From Opitutaceae bacterium (GTDB lineage Bacteria > Verrucomicrobiota > Verrucomicrobiia > Opitutales > Opitutaceae), in the NCBI GenBank assembly GCA_023269585.1, contig JAHFTC010000010.1:1-57495 (forward strand): 57,495 nt of DNA. The letters run 5' to 3'. The notes under the pieces were generated by a model. It worked only from the letters and a program-made list of their open reading frames with translations. It searched no databases and was not told the DNA's origin. How positions within the stretch are numbered: the first letter of the stretch is position 1; each line of letters begins with the position of its first letter. The position numbers and the translations under genes were made by a program. Below, in pieces: positions 44,940 through 53,848 of the stretch.

Positions 44940-45425
44940 TCACTTTCCACGCCGCGCCGTGTCGTCCTCATACGGCACCTCGTTCGCCTCAGCCCAGCGG
45001 ATCACGAACTGCTTCGCGCGCTCGTCGCGGAAGCGGTACCAGGAGTCGAGCAGGCCACACCGCGCCGCGGTGTCCTTGAAGTTCCGGAACGCGCCCTTGC
45101 CCTTGATCGCCCGCCACAGTTCCTCGGCTACGCGGGCATCCTCCACGGTGCCGATGAACCGCTCCATCTGCCGGTATTCGTGAAGCTCGAATGTGTCCGG
45201 CAGCGCGATGAACTGACTGCCCTCGTTCGCGATCATCGCCCGGGCCAGCGGGACCGATTCGTCGTCTAGGTCGAGTTCTTCGTCCGGCGAATCCTCCACC
45301 TTGGCGTAGACCGCGCGCTCCACCATCGCCGTTGCGCCGGCCTTTCGATCGTAGCGATAGATCCACTCCTCCGACTGCATCTCCATCGAATCCATCAACT
45401 CGGTGAGCTTGGCCGTGGCGTCCAT
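44940..45425 (-). CDS. UPF0158 family protein
   Basis: 161 residues, acidic, cytosolic, function unknown. The family hallmark is visible in the centre and C-terminus: FIALPDTFELHEYRQMERFI, LWRAIKGKGAFRNFKDTA and WYRFRDERAKQFVIRWAE. ATG at 45423-45425 starts the protein; the open frame upstream is not conserved. Surrounded by repeats and the toxin-antitoxin pair, it is part of the accessory stretch. Confidence 0.82.
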   Translation of the reverse strand: MDATAKLTELMDSMEMQSEEWIYRYDRKAGATAMVERAVYAKVEDSPDEELDLDDESVPLARAMIANEGSQFIALPDTFELHEYRQMERFIGTVEDARVAEELWRAIKGKGAFRNFKDTAARCGLLDSWYRFRDERAKQFVIRWAEANEVPYEDDTARRGK

Positions 45426-45712
45426 GACAGGGATAGGATTTGGTGGAATTGCCTGCCAACAGCGTTTCTCCGGCAAGCGCGAATCCGGCCACGATCAACG
45501 ATTCGGCAGCCTCACCACCGGCGGATCCGTTCCGACCAACGCGACGACGGGGCGGTTCGGTCGACCACTCTGCCGGCCGTTCGCCAGCAGATCGCACTCA
45601 AAGTGATCGTCATCCCCGATCGGATCCCCAACCTCATCGTCCCCGTGCCCGGGCACCGTCCACGATTCCCCCATGCGAGACCATTCCTCAACCCGTCTGT
45701 ACCGCGCGCAGC

Positions 45713-47368
45713 TTGTCGCACCGTTGCAGCGTTTCGCGCGCGGTCGCGACTGAACCCTCCTTCCGCTGGTGGCTGGTGGCCACCGTCCTCGGCCTCGTCG
45801 CCGCGGCGACGCTCTACACCACGTTCACCCACAACGTCTGGGAGGACTTCCTGATCACGATCCACTTCTCCCAGAATCTGGTCGAGGGCCACGGGTTGGT
45901 CTATTTCCCCGGCGAACGCGTCCACGGCTTCACCTCGGTGATCAACACGCTGCTCCCGGCGCTGTTTCTCTTTGTTGGCGACGTGGAAAACTACCAGGGC
46001 GCCCTCGCCGGATACCGGGCCGTCTCGATCCTCGCGTTGGCGGGCGGCCTCGGCGTTCTCGGCTACGCCATCTACCGGGACCGTTCTTGGACGACGGTCG
46101 GGCGCTGGCTGCTCGCCCTGTTCGTCGTACTCGACTTCAAGCTGATCGCCTTCGCGTCGAACGGCATGGAGACCGGGTTCCTCGTCGGATTCCTCGCCCT
46201 CGGTCTCGCAGCAGCGCTCCGCGACACCAGTCGCTACTGGCTGATCTCCGGCCTGGCGTGGGCTGGCCTGATGTACACGCGCCCGGACAGCCCGCTCTAC
46301 ATCGTGCTGCTCGCCGGACTCGGCATCTGGCTACGCCGGGAAACGTGGCGCGCGGAAGCGGCCGGGCTCCTCAAAGCCGCCGCGGTATGCACGCTCCTCT
46401 ACCTGCCTTGGTTCCTCTGGGTCTGGAGCTACTACGGTTCACCCGTCCCCCACACCATCATCGCCAAATCGTGCTACCCGACGCAGCCGCCGCTCGCCGG
46501 CTGGGCGGAGTGGTTCAATGCGCTGTGGGACGCGATGCAGACGCGCGGCCCGATGGTCTTCCTCCCCATGGATGTCCGGACCTCGAACTGGTGGGGGCCG
46601 GCGATTGTGGTCGCCCAACTGGCGGTGCCCGGCGTGCTGCTCGCCGGATGGTGGGCAGGGAAGGACCGGCTGATCCAAGGCCTGTCGGTGATTTTCGGAT
46701 GCCTGCTGCTCTACTTCGCTTTCCAGAGCGTGCGCGGAGCACCGTTCCCCTGGTACCTGCCGCCCGGCATGTTCATCGCGGGCGTGGTGCTGGCGCGTGG
46801 CTTGGGCGCCGCGGGAAGCTTGCCGCAGCGGGTTCTTCGCGGGGTGTGCGCGCTGGCGCTGCTCAGCGCACTCATTGGCAATTGGGTGTACGGCCTCCCC
46901 ATGGTGCGCGCCCAGCAATCGATCGTCGAAGACGGCAACCGGGCCGAGGTCGGCCGCTGGCTGAAGGCGCAGGCCTCGCCGCAGGATACCGTGTTCCTGG
47001 AGCCCTTGGGTTACATCGGCTATTTCAGCCGCCTGCACATGCGGGACTATCCCGGTCTGGTTTCCCCTCCCACCGTCGCGGCCCTGCGGCACGGCAGCGC
47101 CTCCTTCGCGGAGGCCGCCCTGACGCTCCAGCCCGACTGGATCGTGCTGCGCGGGCATGAGATCTCGATGTTTCAGAACAAACCCCGCTTCGAAGCAACG
47201 TACCGTCTAGCCGCACGCTTCGATGTCCGGGAGCGGGTGCGCGCCAACGGCCCTTTCCCCGGCATCTCGTTCCCGTGGTTTGATGCAGAATACCTCGTTT
47301 TCCGCAAACAGCCGACCGACGCCGCGCCCGCTCCCCTGTCACCCTTCACGGACACCGGAGGCTGGTAG
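45713..47368 (+). CDS. GT-C-like polytopic membrane glycosyltransferase, uncertain start
   Basis: About 551 residues with roughly ten membrane helices. The first loop VWEDFLITIHFSQNLVEGHG and the following PGERVHGFTS are characteristic of GT-C enzymes that use polyprenyl-linked sugars, such as bacterial arabinosyl- or mannosyl-transferase relatives. The substrate is unknown. The start is unclear: TTG at 45713 is the nearest in-frame option before the first helix. An ATG at 45673 in another frame encodes 26 plausible residues and stops exactly where the conserved frame begins, so a frameshift near 45740 is possible. Confidence 0.65.
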   Translation: MSHRCSVSRAVATEPSFRWWLVATVLGLVAAATLYTTFTHNVWEDFLITIHFSQNLVEGHGLVYFPGERVHGFTSVINTLLPALFLFVGDVENYQGALAGYRAVSILALAGGLGVLGYAIYRDRSWTTVGRWLLALFVVLDFKLIAFASNGMETGFLVGFLALGLAAALRDTSRYWLISGLAWAGLMYTRPDSPLYIVLLAGLGIWLRRETWRAEAAGLLKAAAVCTLLYLPWFLWVWSYYGSPVPHTIIAKSCYPTQPPLAGWAEWFNALWDAMQTRGPMVFLPMDVRTSNWWGPAIVVAQLAVPGVLLAGWWAGKDRLIQGLSVIFGCLLLYFAFQSVRGAPFPWYLPPGMFIAGVVLARGLGAAGSLPQRVLRGVCALALLSALIGNWVYGLPMVRAQQSIVEDGNRAEVGRWLKAQASPQDTVFLEPLGYIGYFSRLHMRDYPGLVSPPTVAALRHGSASFAEAALTLQPDWIVLRGHEISMFQNKPRFEATYRLAARFDVRERVRANGPFPGISFPWFDAEYLVFRKQPTDAAPAPLSPFTDTGGW

Positions 47369-47395
47369 GCGACCGCTGCCCGCCCGGATCGCCTC

Positions 47396-47422
47396 CCAGC
47401 GGGCGTCCCCGCTGGCAGCTAC
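47396..47422 (-). repeat. GTAG-headed REP-like hairpin
   Basis: Minus strand: GTAG, spacer CTG, then CCAGCGGG-GACG-CCCGCTGG, a perfect 8-bp stem without T run. It lies 28 bp after the GT-C stop. Confidence 0.75.
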
Positions 47423-47590
47423 CGCCGTCCGCGCACCGCTCCAGCAATGCCACGAGCGCGTGTGTCAGGCGGCAATCGAGGAGGAAATCGATCGCGTTCA
47501 GATCGCTCCGCCGTCCGCTCCCGGCGAAGCCGTCCCCGCACCGTGTCCCGCGCGGCCCCGCCCGGCGACGCTCCAGGCTCCCGCCACGCC

Positions 47591-47809
47591 ATGGCGCTGC
47601 GGATCCTCGCCCTCGCCTCGCACGACATCGATGGCCTCGGTTGGCTCGCCGATGTCGAACCCGAGATGGCGACCTGGGCGCTGGCGATCGTGCCGGTGTT
47701 CGTCGGCGGCGGCACCCGTATCAAGATCGCCGAGGCGCTCAGCCGCCGCTGCCCGCTCGTCGCCACCGTGCGGCCCCGGAACCCGCCCGCGTTCCTGCTA
47801 CGGGAGGCT
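47591..47809 (+). pseudogene. fragment of a group 1 glycosyltransferase
   Basis: About 70 codons from ATG 47591 contain ALAIVPVFVGGGTRIKIAEA followed by LSRRCPLVAT, the donor-binding block near the C-terminus of GT4 (group 1) glycosyltransferases. Both the N-terminal acceptor domain and the proper C-terminus are missing; the frame then runs into the oppositely oriented mrpG. This is a remnant, probably of a surface-polysaccharide gene once next to the GT-C protein. Confidence 0.65.
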
Positions 47810-48109
47810 TCACGGCTTTCGGGCGCGGCGGCGCTGCTGCTGTCGCCACGCGAGGCGGGTGAGCAGATGCGTGGAAACCGGGATGGTGAGGAACATGAAG
47901 AACACCACCAGCAGCACCTTCAGCCCGAAGCCGCCCCCGCCAAGTTTCAGCCAGAGCCCCACCAGCATCGAGTTGATGCCAAGCGTGAACGCCTTGCCCA
48001 GCGCGTGCGAACGGCAGAACACATCGGGCAGGCGGAACAGGCCCACCGCCGCCACCACGACGAAGAACATCCCGAAGCCGAGCAGACCCAGTCCGAGCCA
48101 CTCAGTCAT
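47810..48109 (-). CDS. mrpG: Mrp antiporter subunit G
   Basis: 99 residues, three membrane helices: GLGLLGFGMFFVVVAAVGLFRLPD with the typical LPDVFCRSHALGKA motif, then LLVVFFMFLTIPVSTHLL. The subunit belongs to the Mrp Na+/H+ antiporter complex of the inner membrane. Its start overlaps mrpF by eight bases. It is the last gene of the operon; the 3' end abuts a glycosyltransferase remnant and no terminator is seen. Confidence 0.9.
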   Translation of the reverse strand: MTEWLGLGLLGFGMFFVVVAAVGLFRLPDVFCRSHALGKAFTLGINSMLVGLWLKLGGGGFGLKVLLVVFFMFLTIPVSTHLLTRLAWRQQQRRRARKP

Positions 48110-48395
48110 CGCGCACCTCCGCATCCTCGCGTTCCACCGTCTCGGGCTGTGACAGGTAGAAATAGAACGCCACCGTCGTGAGAAACCCAAGACTGGCGAT
48201 CACCACGATGAGCTCGGCGAAGAGCGCCGTCTTCCAGTGCACGGAGAACAGCACCATCATCGCCACCGTGCAGATCACGATGCCGTCGAAGGCGAGCACG
48301 CGGTCGAGCAAGGTGGGGCCGAGCCCCATCCGCCCCAGACAGAGCAGCGTCGCGAGCATCGCGACCACCATGCAGACGATGAAGAAGGTGTTCAT
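48102..48395 (-). CDS. mrpF: Mrp antiporter subunit F
   Basis: 97 residues with three helices and the MrpF signature GRMGLGPTLLDRVLAFDGI. ATG at 48393-48395 overlaps the mrpE stop by one base. Forms the antiporter complex with its neighbours. Confidence 0.9.
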   Translation of the reverse strand: MNTFFIVCMVVAMLATLLCLGRMGLGPTLLDRVLAFDGIVICTVAMMVLFSVHWKTALFAELIVVIASLGFLTTVAFYFYLSQPETVEREDAEVRDD

Positions 48396-48871
48396 CAGCG
48401 GGTGAAGGCGAGGATGCGGCGTTCGAGGTTGTCGCGGATCCCGCGGCGGGTGGCCTCGAGATCGCGCGAGTCGATGGTGTGCAGCCGCAGCAGGCGGAAA
48501 TTGTTCTCCACGTCGATGGTGGCCGTGCCCGGCGTGAGTGAGATCGCGTGCGAAAGCAGCAGGATCTCGAGCGGCTTGAGTCCTTCCACCGGGTACGTGA
48601 AGATCTGCGGCGAGAGCGTGCTCGTGGGCCGGGTGAGCACGATCCACGCGAGCTGCAGATTCGACACGATCAGTTCGCGCGAAAACACGGCCATGAACAC
48701 GCAGAACGCGAGCACCCGCCGCGTGTAGCTGTCGGTCGGCAGCGCCCCACGGAACAGATACAGCATGCCGAAACCCATGAGGTAGCCCACGATCAGCCGC
48801 GCCCCGTCCGGCTCGTCGCCGAAGAAGAACCAGATCAGCGCAATCGCGAGGTTGAGCAGGAACGCGATCAT
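48395..48871 (-). CDS. mrpE: Mrp antiporter subunit E
   Basis: 158 residues: two N-terminal helices, then a cytosolic ferredoxin-like domain with ILLLSHAISLTPGTATIDVE, the conserved MrpE block. The start overlaps the mrpD stop by four bases (ATGA). Confidence 0.9.
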   Translation of the reverse strand: MIAFLLNLAIALIWFFFGDEPDGARLIVGYLMGFGMLYLFRGALPTDSYTRRVLAFCVFMAVFSRELIVSNLQLAWIVLTRPTSTLSPQIFTYPVEGLKPLEILLLSHAISLTPGTATIDVENNFRLLRLHTIDSRDLEATRRGIRDNLERRILAFTR

Positions 48872-50403
48872 CGCTCGCCTCCTTCCGCCGCACCTTCCGC
48901 CGCCACAGCCGCCGGCGGGGGCGCCACCGCCCGCACCGCGGCCACGTAGCCCGCGCGGTCCATCGCCTGCGCGGCCGCCTCACGCGCGAGGCGGAACACG
49001 CCCTCCGCCCCGAAACCGATCACCAACGACAGCGCCGCCAGCGCGCACACCGTCGCGCTCATCGCCCGCGCCCCTGCCGGGGCCGCGCGCGGCGCCGCCT
49101 CCGGCGCCGGGCGCCAGAACCACGCCAGCCAGATCTTCAACATGCTCACGAGCGTGAGCACGCTCGCGACGATCGAGGCGCCCACGAGCACCCATTCGCC
49201 GAGCCGCAGGCCCTCGAGGATGATCAGATACTTGCCCCAGAAGCCGCTCAGCGGCGGCAGACCCGCGAGCGAAAGCGCCTGCAGCAGAAAACCCGCGGCC
49301 AGCCACGGCGCCGCGCGCATCAACCCGCCGGCATCGTCCAGCCGATCATGCCCGCAGCGGTGCTGGATCGCCCCGCCCACGAGGAAGAGCGCGGCCTTCA
49401 CCACGATGTGGTGCATGATGTAGAGGATCGCCGCCGCGATCGCCAGCGGGGTGCCGAAGCCGATCGCCAGCACCATGAAGCCGATCTGGCTGAGAATGTG
49501 GTAGGCGAGGATGTGTTGCACGCGGTCGCGCGAAACCGCGCCAAGCACCCCGAGCACCATCGTCGCCCCGGCGCCCCAGGCGAGCAGCTCGCCGATCCAC
49601 GGCGTGCCCGGCGGGAACACCGTCACGAACACCCGCAGCAGCACGTACACGCCCACCTTGGTGAGCATGCCCGCGTAGAACGCCGCCATCGAGCCGGGCA
49701 GAATCGGGTAGCTGTCGGGAAGCCAATAATACAGAGGGAACAGGCCGGCCTTCACCGCAAAAACCACCAGCAGCACCAGCCCGAGCAGCACCACGCGCGG
49801 GTCGGACCCGGCGGCATCGAGCCGGACGCCCAGCTCCGCGAAGTTGAGCGTGCCCAGCCAGCCATAGGCCAGCCCGCAGCCGAGCAGGAAGATCGCGCTG
49901 CCCACCAGGTTGATCGCCAGATACGACCACGCGTGCCGCACGTTGCGGTTGTCGGACTCCAGCGTGAGCAGCGCGTACGAGGCGATGAGCATGACCTCGA
50001 ACGCGACGAAGAGGTTGAACAGGTCGCCGGTGATGAACGCCAGCGAGATGCCCACGAGCAGGAACTGCAGCAGGGGCAACTGCAGCGGGTGCTCGCGCGC
50101 CGCCGGCCGCGCGGCGAACGCGAACGCCGTGCAGGCCAGGGCCGTGAGCGCCGCCAGCGCCAACATGATCGCCGCCAGCAGATCGACCACGAACACGATG
50201 CCCAGGTCCGCGCCCCACCCGCCCGGCGCGAGCACCAACCGCTCGCCCCCGGCGGTCGCGGCGACCAGCCCGAGCGCCACGGCGAGCTGCGCGACCGCGC
50301 CCGCGCCGAACAGCACCCGCCGCGCGCGACCCGGCCGGGCGAAGAACAGACCGGCGATGCCCAGGAGCATCGGCAACAGCAGCGGCACGACGGGCGCGTT
50401 CAT
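48868..50403 (-). CDS. mrpD: Mrp antiporter subunit D
   Basis: 511 residues, about 14 helices, homologous to complex I subunits NuoL/M/N. The key charges are kept: Glu136 in FVAFEVML and Lys218 in VFAVKAGLFP match Glu137 and Lys219 of the Bacillus protein, which are needed for proton-coupled Na+ export. An Ala/Pro-rich C-terminal tail is present. It overlaps mrpC by four bases. Confidence 0.93.
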   Translation of the reverse strand: MNAPVVPLLLPMLLGIAGLFFARPGRARRVLFGAGAVAQLAVALGLVAATAGGERLVLAPGGWGADLGIVFVVDLLAAIMLALAALTALACTAFAFAARPAAREHPLQLPLLQFLLVGISLAFITGDLFNLFVAFEVMLIASYALLTLESDNRNVRHAWSYLAINLVGSAIFLLGCGLAYGWLGTLNFAELGVRLDAAGSDPRVVLLGLVLLVVFAVKAGLFPLYYWLPDSYPILPGSMAAFYAGMLTKVGVYVLLRVFVTVFPPGTPWIGELLAWGAGATMVLGVLGAVSRDRVQHILAYHILSQIGFMVLAIGFGTPLAIAAAILYIMHHIVVKAALFLVGGAIQHRCGHDRLDDAGGLMRAAPWLAAGFLLQALSLAGLPPLSGFWGKYLIILEGLRLGEWVLVGASIVASVLTLVSMLKIWLAWFWRPAPEAAPRAAPAGARAMSATVCALAALSLVIGFGAEGVFRLAREAAAQAMDRAGYVAAVRAVAPPPAAVAAEGAAEGGER

Positions 50404-50792
50404 CGCGCGGCCTCCTTCTTGTCGTCGAGCGGCGGCGCCGCACCGGCCTCCGGCGCCTCCGCGAGCGTCTCAAGGTCGGCGGTGTCGTTGTCGACGAACA
50501 GCCGGTAGAACAGAAAAACCAAATACGCCAGCACGCCGAAACCGATCACGATGGCGGTGAGGATCAACGCCTGCGGGAGCGGGTCCACCATCGTCCCCCC
50601 GCCGGCGACGTCGACCACCGGCGCGGCGCGTTTGGATGGGTCGCCCGACACAGCGAGAATGCCGAGGTTGACGGCATTGGAGAGCAGCAGGAACCCGAAG
50701 AGGATGCGGACGAACCCGCGGTGCAGGATCAGCCACACCGCCACACCGACCATCAGGCCGACGAGCAGCGCCGTGTCGAGTTGCACGTTCAT
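50400..50792 (-). CDS. mrpC: Mrp antiporter subunit C
   Basis: 130 residues, NuoK-like, three helices; PLPQALILTAIVIGFGVLAY is the conserved block. It has an acidic cytosolic C-terminus. ATG 50790-50792 overlaps the mrpA stop by four bases (ATGA). Confidence 0.92.
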   Translation of the reverse strand: MNVQLDTALLVGLMVGVAVWLILHRGFVRILFGFLLLSNAVNLGILAVSGDPSKRAAPVVDVAGGGTMVDPLPQALILTAIVIGFGVLAYLVFLFYRLFVDNDTADLETLAEAPEAGAAPPLDDKKEAAR

Positions 50793-53701
50793 CGGCCGCC
50801 CTCCCCACGTTCGCTCTCGATGGGTTCCTCGTCGGGTGCCGCATAGGCGCCCTCCTCCTCGACGATGAACGCCCGGTAGCCCTGCACCGATTTCACCAGC
50901 GGGAACACGATCTTGAGCACCACGCCCACGACGACCAGGTACACGCCCAGATCGAAGAAGACCGGCGTGCCGAGGTAGACGTCGCCGAGCAACGGCACGT
51001 TCTTGAGGTACGGATGCACATGTTGCAGGAACGCTCCGCCGCCAAACACGCCCACCAGCCCCGAGGCGATGGCCACGAGCAGGCCGATCGCGGCCAGCCG
51101 CATCGGGTCGATGCGCAGGAAGCGGTGCAATGTCTCGATGCCCTGGACGAAGCCGAGCATCACGAACGACAGCGCGGTGCACAGCCCCGCGATGAAGCCG
51201 CCGCCCGGCCGGTGGTGCCCGCGGAAGAAGAGGTACACGGCAAAGACGTTGATCAGGAAGAACAGGAACGTGACCACCGCCAGGAGGATGAAGCTGTCGC
51301 CCACCGGCGCCCGCGCCCCGGCACCGGTGTCGCTCACCGCCGGATGGGGCGGCGCATCGACCCGGCGGCGCATCAGCAGCCCGAGGCAGCCGAGCGTGGC
51401 GATGGCGAGCACGAGGATCTCGAAGAGCGTGTCCAGCCCACGGAAGTCGATCAGCGTGGTGTTCACGGCATTGGCGCCCTTCGCGGCCGGCAGGGTCACC
51501 GCCAGCACGGCGTCGCCGATCGCCGGATTCACCCCGCCGTTCTGGAAGACGAGCAGGAAGAGGGTCGTCACCGCTCCCGCGCCCAGCGCAAGCAGGAGGC
51601 GCACGCCGCGGTAGCCGCGGCCCGCGGACCCGCGCCGCTCGGCGTGGCCGCCGCGCCGCAACCGCATGATGAACACCAAAACGAGCAGCAGGCCCGCGGT
51701 CTCGACGAGGATCTGCGTGAGCGCGAGGTCCGGCGCCTTGTAGAGCACATAGAAGAAGCTCACCAGGAAACCCACGACGGAGAGGGCGAGCAGCTCCAGC
51801 AGCCAGTTGCGCGCAAACACCACGATCGCCAGCGCCGCCGCACACAAGGCCACCACGAAGTAGCGATGGTAGCCCGCCAGCGCCGCCGGCCACGGTTCAA
51901 TCTGCCCGAGCAGTGTGCGGAAGGACCCCGCATTGGCTCCAAGCCACGCCGCCCACAACACCAACGCCGTGCCGAGCACGACCGGCAGGTAGTGCAGCGG
52001 GCGGTTGCCCTGCGTCCAGCGCACGCTCGCCGCGCCCAGCGTCGGCAGGCCATCGACCGCGCGATCGAACCAGCGATCGAAGCCGAGCCAGGCCGGCACG
52101 CCACCGCGGTCCGCGCGCCACCGCCGCTTAAGCACGTAGACAACGGTGCCGGCCACCACGATCCCGATGCTGGTGAGCAGCGCGGGGGTGAAACCGTGCC
52201 AGAGATGCAGCGCCGCGGGCACATCCAGGTGTTTGCCGGGGATCGAGAACGCCGCGCAAAACGCGCCGAAAGCCCCCGGCATCATGCCAAAGCCCAGCGC
52301 CGCGGCGGCGAGCAGCAGCGGCGCCAGCTGCAGCCCGAACGACGGCGCATGCCAATGCGCCGCGAGCGGCTCCGGGAAGGCACCACAGAACACCCGGTGG
52401 AAGATCCGGATCGAGAAGACAATCTTCAGCACTGAGGCCAGCACCACCGTGCCGAACACCCAGTTGGCCAGCAGGTGGTCGCCATGCCAGAAGGCCAACG
52501 TGGTATCGAGCAGCATCTCCTTGCTCAGAAAACCCGTGGTGAACGGCACGCCGCCCATCGTGGCCACGCCGACCAGGCACGCGAATGCGGTCAGCGGCAT
52601 CTTCCGCCCGAGGCCGCCAAGTTGGCGGATGTCGCGCGTGCCCGTGCTGTGATCGACAATACCCACGACCATGAAAAGTGCCGCCTTGTAGAACACATGA
52701 TTGGCGATGTGCAGGTAGTCCCACTCGACCGGCACGCCCTTGGGAAACAGCCCGTAGTAGCCGACGAGCAGGCCGAGCTGGCTGATGGTCGAGTACGCGA
52801 GGATCGCCTTCAGATCATGGGCAAGCACGGCCAGCGCGGCGCCGAGCAGCATCGTGCCGAAGCCGAGCAACACGAGGGTGGGCGTCCACGCCGGCAGGTC
52901 GTGGAAGACCGGCAACAGGCGGGCGGTGAGGAAGACACCCAGCTTCACCATCGTGGCGGAGTGCAGGTAGGCGCTCACCGGGGTGGGCGCGGCCATCGCG
53001 TTGGGCAGCCAGAAGAAGAACGGGAACTGCGCGGACTTGCCCGCCACGCCGATCATGCAGGCGGCAAACGCCCAGGGCAGCAGCGCCTCGTTCCCGGGCA
53101 GCGGCTGGCCGCCGAGCATCGTCTCAAGATCGTAGGTACCGTACGCCTGCCCGAGCAGCACCACGCCAATGAGCAGGAACAGCCCGGTGCCGGCGGTGGT
53201 GAGCAACGCCATGCGGGCGCCGTAGGCGGATTTCTTGTTCTCGTGGTTGAAGCCGATGAGCAGAAACGAGGTGAGCCCCGTGAGCTCCCAACACACGAAG
53301 AGCTGCATCAGGTTGCCGGCGAGCACGGTGCCCAGCATCGCGCCCATGAAGAGCAACAAGGCCGCATAAAACCGCCCGTGGCCCTGATGGTGGTCGTCGA
53401 GGTAGAAGGCGCCGTAGAGCACGACCAGCGCGCCCACCACCGAAACGACAAGGCCGAAGAACAGCGCCAGCCCGTCGGGCCGGAAAACCAGGTCGATGCC
53501 GAGCGAGGGCATCCACGCCACGGACACCGTCGTCGCGGCCGCGGGATCGAGCACCAACCGGCCGAGCGCGAGCGCCGCCAGGACCGGCGCGACCAGCGCC
53601 AGCCAAGCGGCGCGCGCCCCGAACCGCCGGCCGGCCCACGGCATCAGGGCCGCCAGCAGAAACGGCAGGGCCGGCACGAGTGGGAGCGGAAGCGCGGACA
53701 T
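50789..53701 (-). CDS. mrpA: Mrp antiporter subunit A fused to subunit B
   Basis: 970 residues. The first ~500 are the NuoL-like antiporter core with Glu139 (CWELTG) and Lys222 (AGKSAQFPF), equivalent to the essential Glu140 and Lys223 of Bacillus MrpA. An MbhD/E-like C-terminal region of MrpA follows, with APDLALTQILVETAGLLL and LIDFRGLDTLFEILV. From ~800 comes a complete MrpB domain (VYLFFRGHHRPGGGFIAGL). Such a fusion defines group 2 Mrp operons like PhaAB of Sinorhizobium. The complex expels Na+ (or K+) in exchange for H+, for salt and alkali tolerance. First gene of mrpA-C-D-E-F-G, all overlapping. Confidence 0.94.
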   Translation of the reverse strand: MSALPLPLVPALPFLLAALMPWAGRRFGARAAWLALVAPVLAALALGRLVLDPAAATTVSVAWMPSLGIDLVFRPDGLALFFGLVVSVVGALVVLYGAFYLDDHHQGHGRFYAALLLFMGAMLGTVLAGNLMQLFVCWELTGLTSFLLIGFNHENKKSAYGARMALLTTAGTGLFLLIGVVLLGQAYGTYDLETMLGGQPLPGNEALLPWAFAACMIGVAGKSAQFPFFFWLPNAMAAPTPVSAYLHSATMVKLGVFLTARLLPVFHDLPAWTPTLVLLGFGTMLLGAALAVLAHDLKAILAYSTISQLGLLVGYYGLFPKGVPVEWDYLHIANHVFYKAALFMVVGIVDHSTGTRDIRQLGGLGRKMPLTAFACLVGVATMGGVPFTTGFLSKEMLLDTTLAFWHGDHLLANWVFGTVVLASVLKIVFSIRIFHRVFCGAFPEPLAAHWHAPSFGLQLAPLLLAAAALGFGMMPGAFGAFCAAFSIPGKHLDVPAALHLWHGFTPALLTSIGIVVAGTVVYVLKRRWRADRGGVPAWLGFDRWFDRAVDGLPTLGAASVRWTQGNRPLHYLPVVLGTALVLWAAWLGANAGSFRTLLGQIEPWPAALAGYHRYFVVALCAAALAIVVFARNWLLELLALSVVGFLVSFFYVLYKAPDLALTQILVETAGLLLVLVFIMRLRRGGHAERRGSAGRGYRGVRLLLALGAGAVTTLFLLVFQNGGVNPAIGDAVLAVTLPAAKGANAVNTTLIDFRGLDTLFEILVLAIATLGCLGLLMRRRVDAPPHPAVSDTGAGARAPVGDSFILLAVVTFLFFLINVFAVYLFFRGHHRPGGGFIAGLCTALSFVMLGFVQGIETLHRFLRIDPMRLAAIGLLVAIASGLVGVFGGGAFLQHVHPYLKNVPLLGDVYLGTPVFFDLGVYLVVVGVVLKIVFPLVKSVQGYRAFIVEEEGAYAAPDEEPIESERGEGGR

Positions 53702-53786
53702 GGTTTGCGGGTCTGCTTTGTCTCCACGAAGCCCGGAACGTCAAGGTTCCGGCTTCAAATTACGCGCGGCGCTCGGCGTGAGGCGC

Positions 53787-53820
53787 AAAAAACCGCGCAG
53801 TCCCGGACGGGCCTGCGCGG
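53787..53820 (-). terminator. rho-independent terminator after rplI
   Basis: Perfect 8-bp stem CCGCGCAG / CTGCGCGG followed on the minus strand by six T residues; 28 bp after the rplI stop and before the mrp promoter region. Confidence 0.92.
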
Positions 53821-53848
53821 ATGGAAAACAGAGACGATGGGTGGGCCC

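Noticed and set aside
51014-52435. 473-codon plus-strand ORF opposite mrpA
   Set aside because: Gln/His/Arg-rich shadow sequence; mrpA is supported by motifs and operon overlaps.
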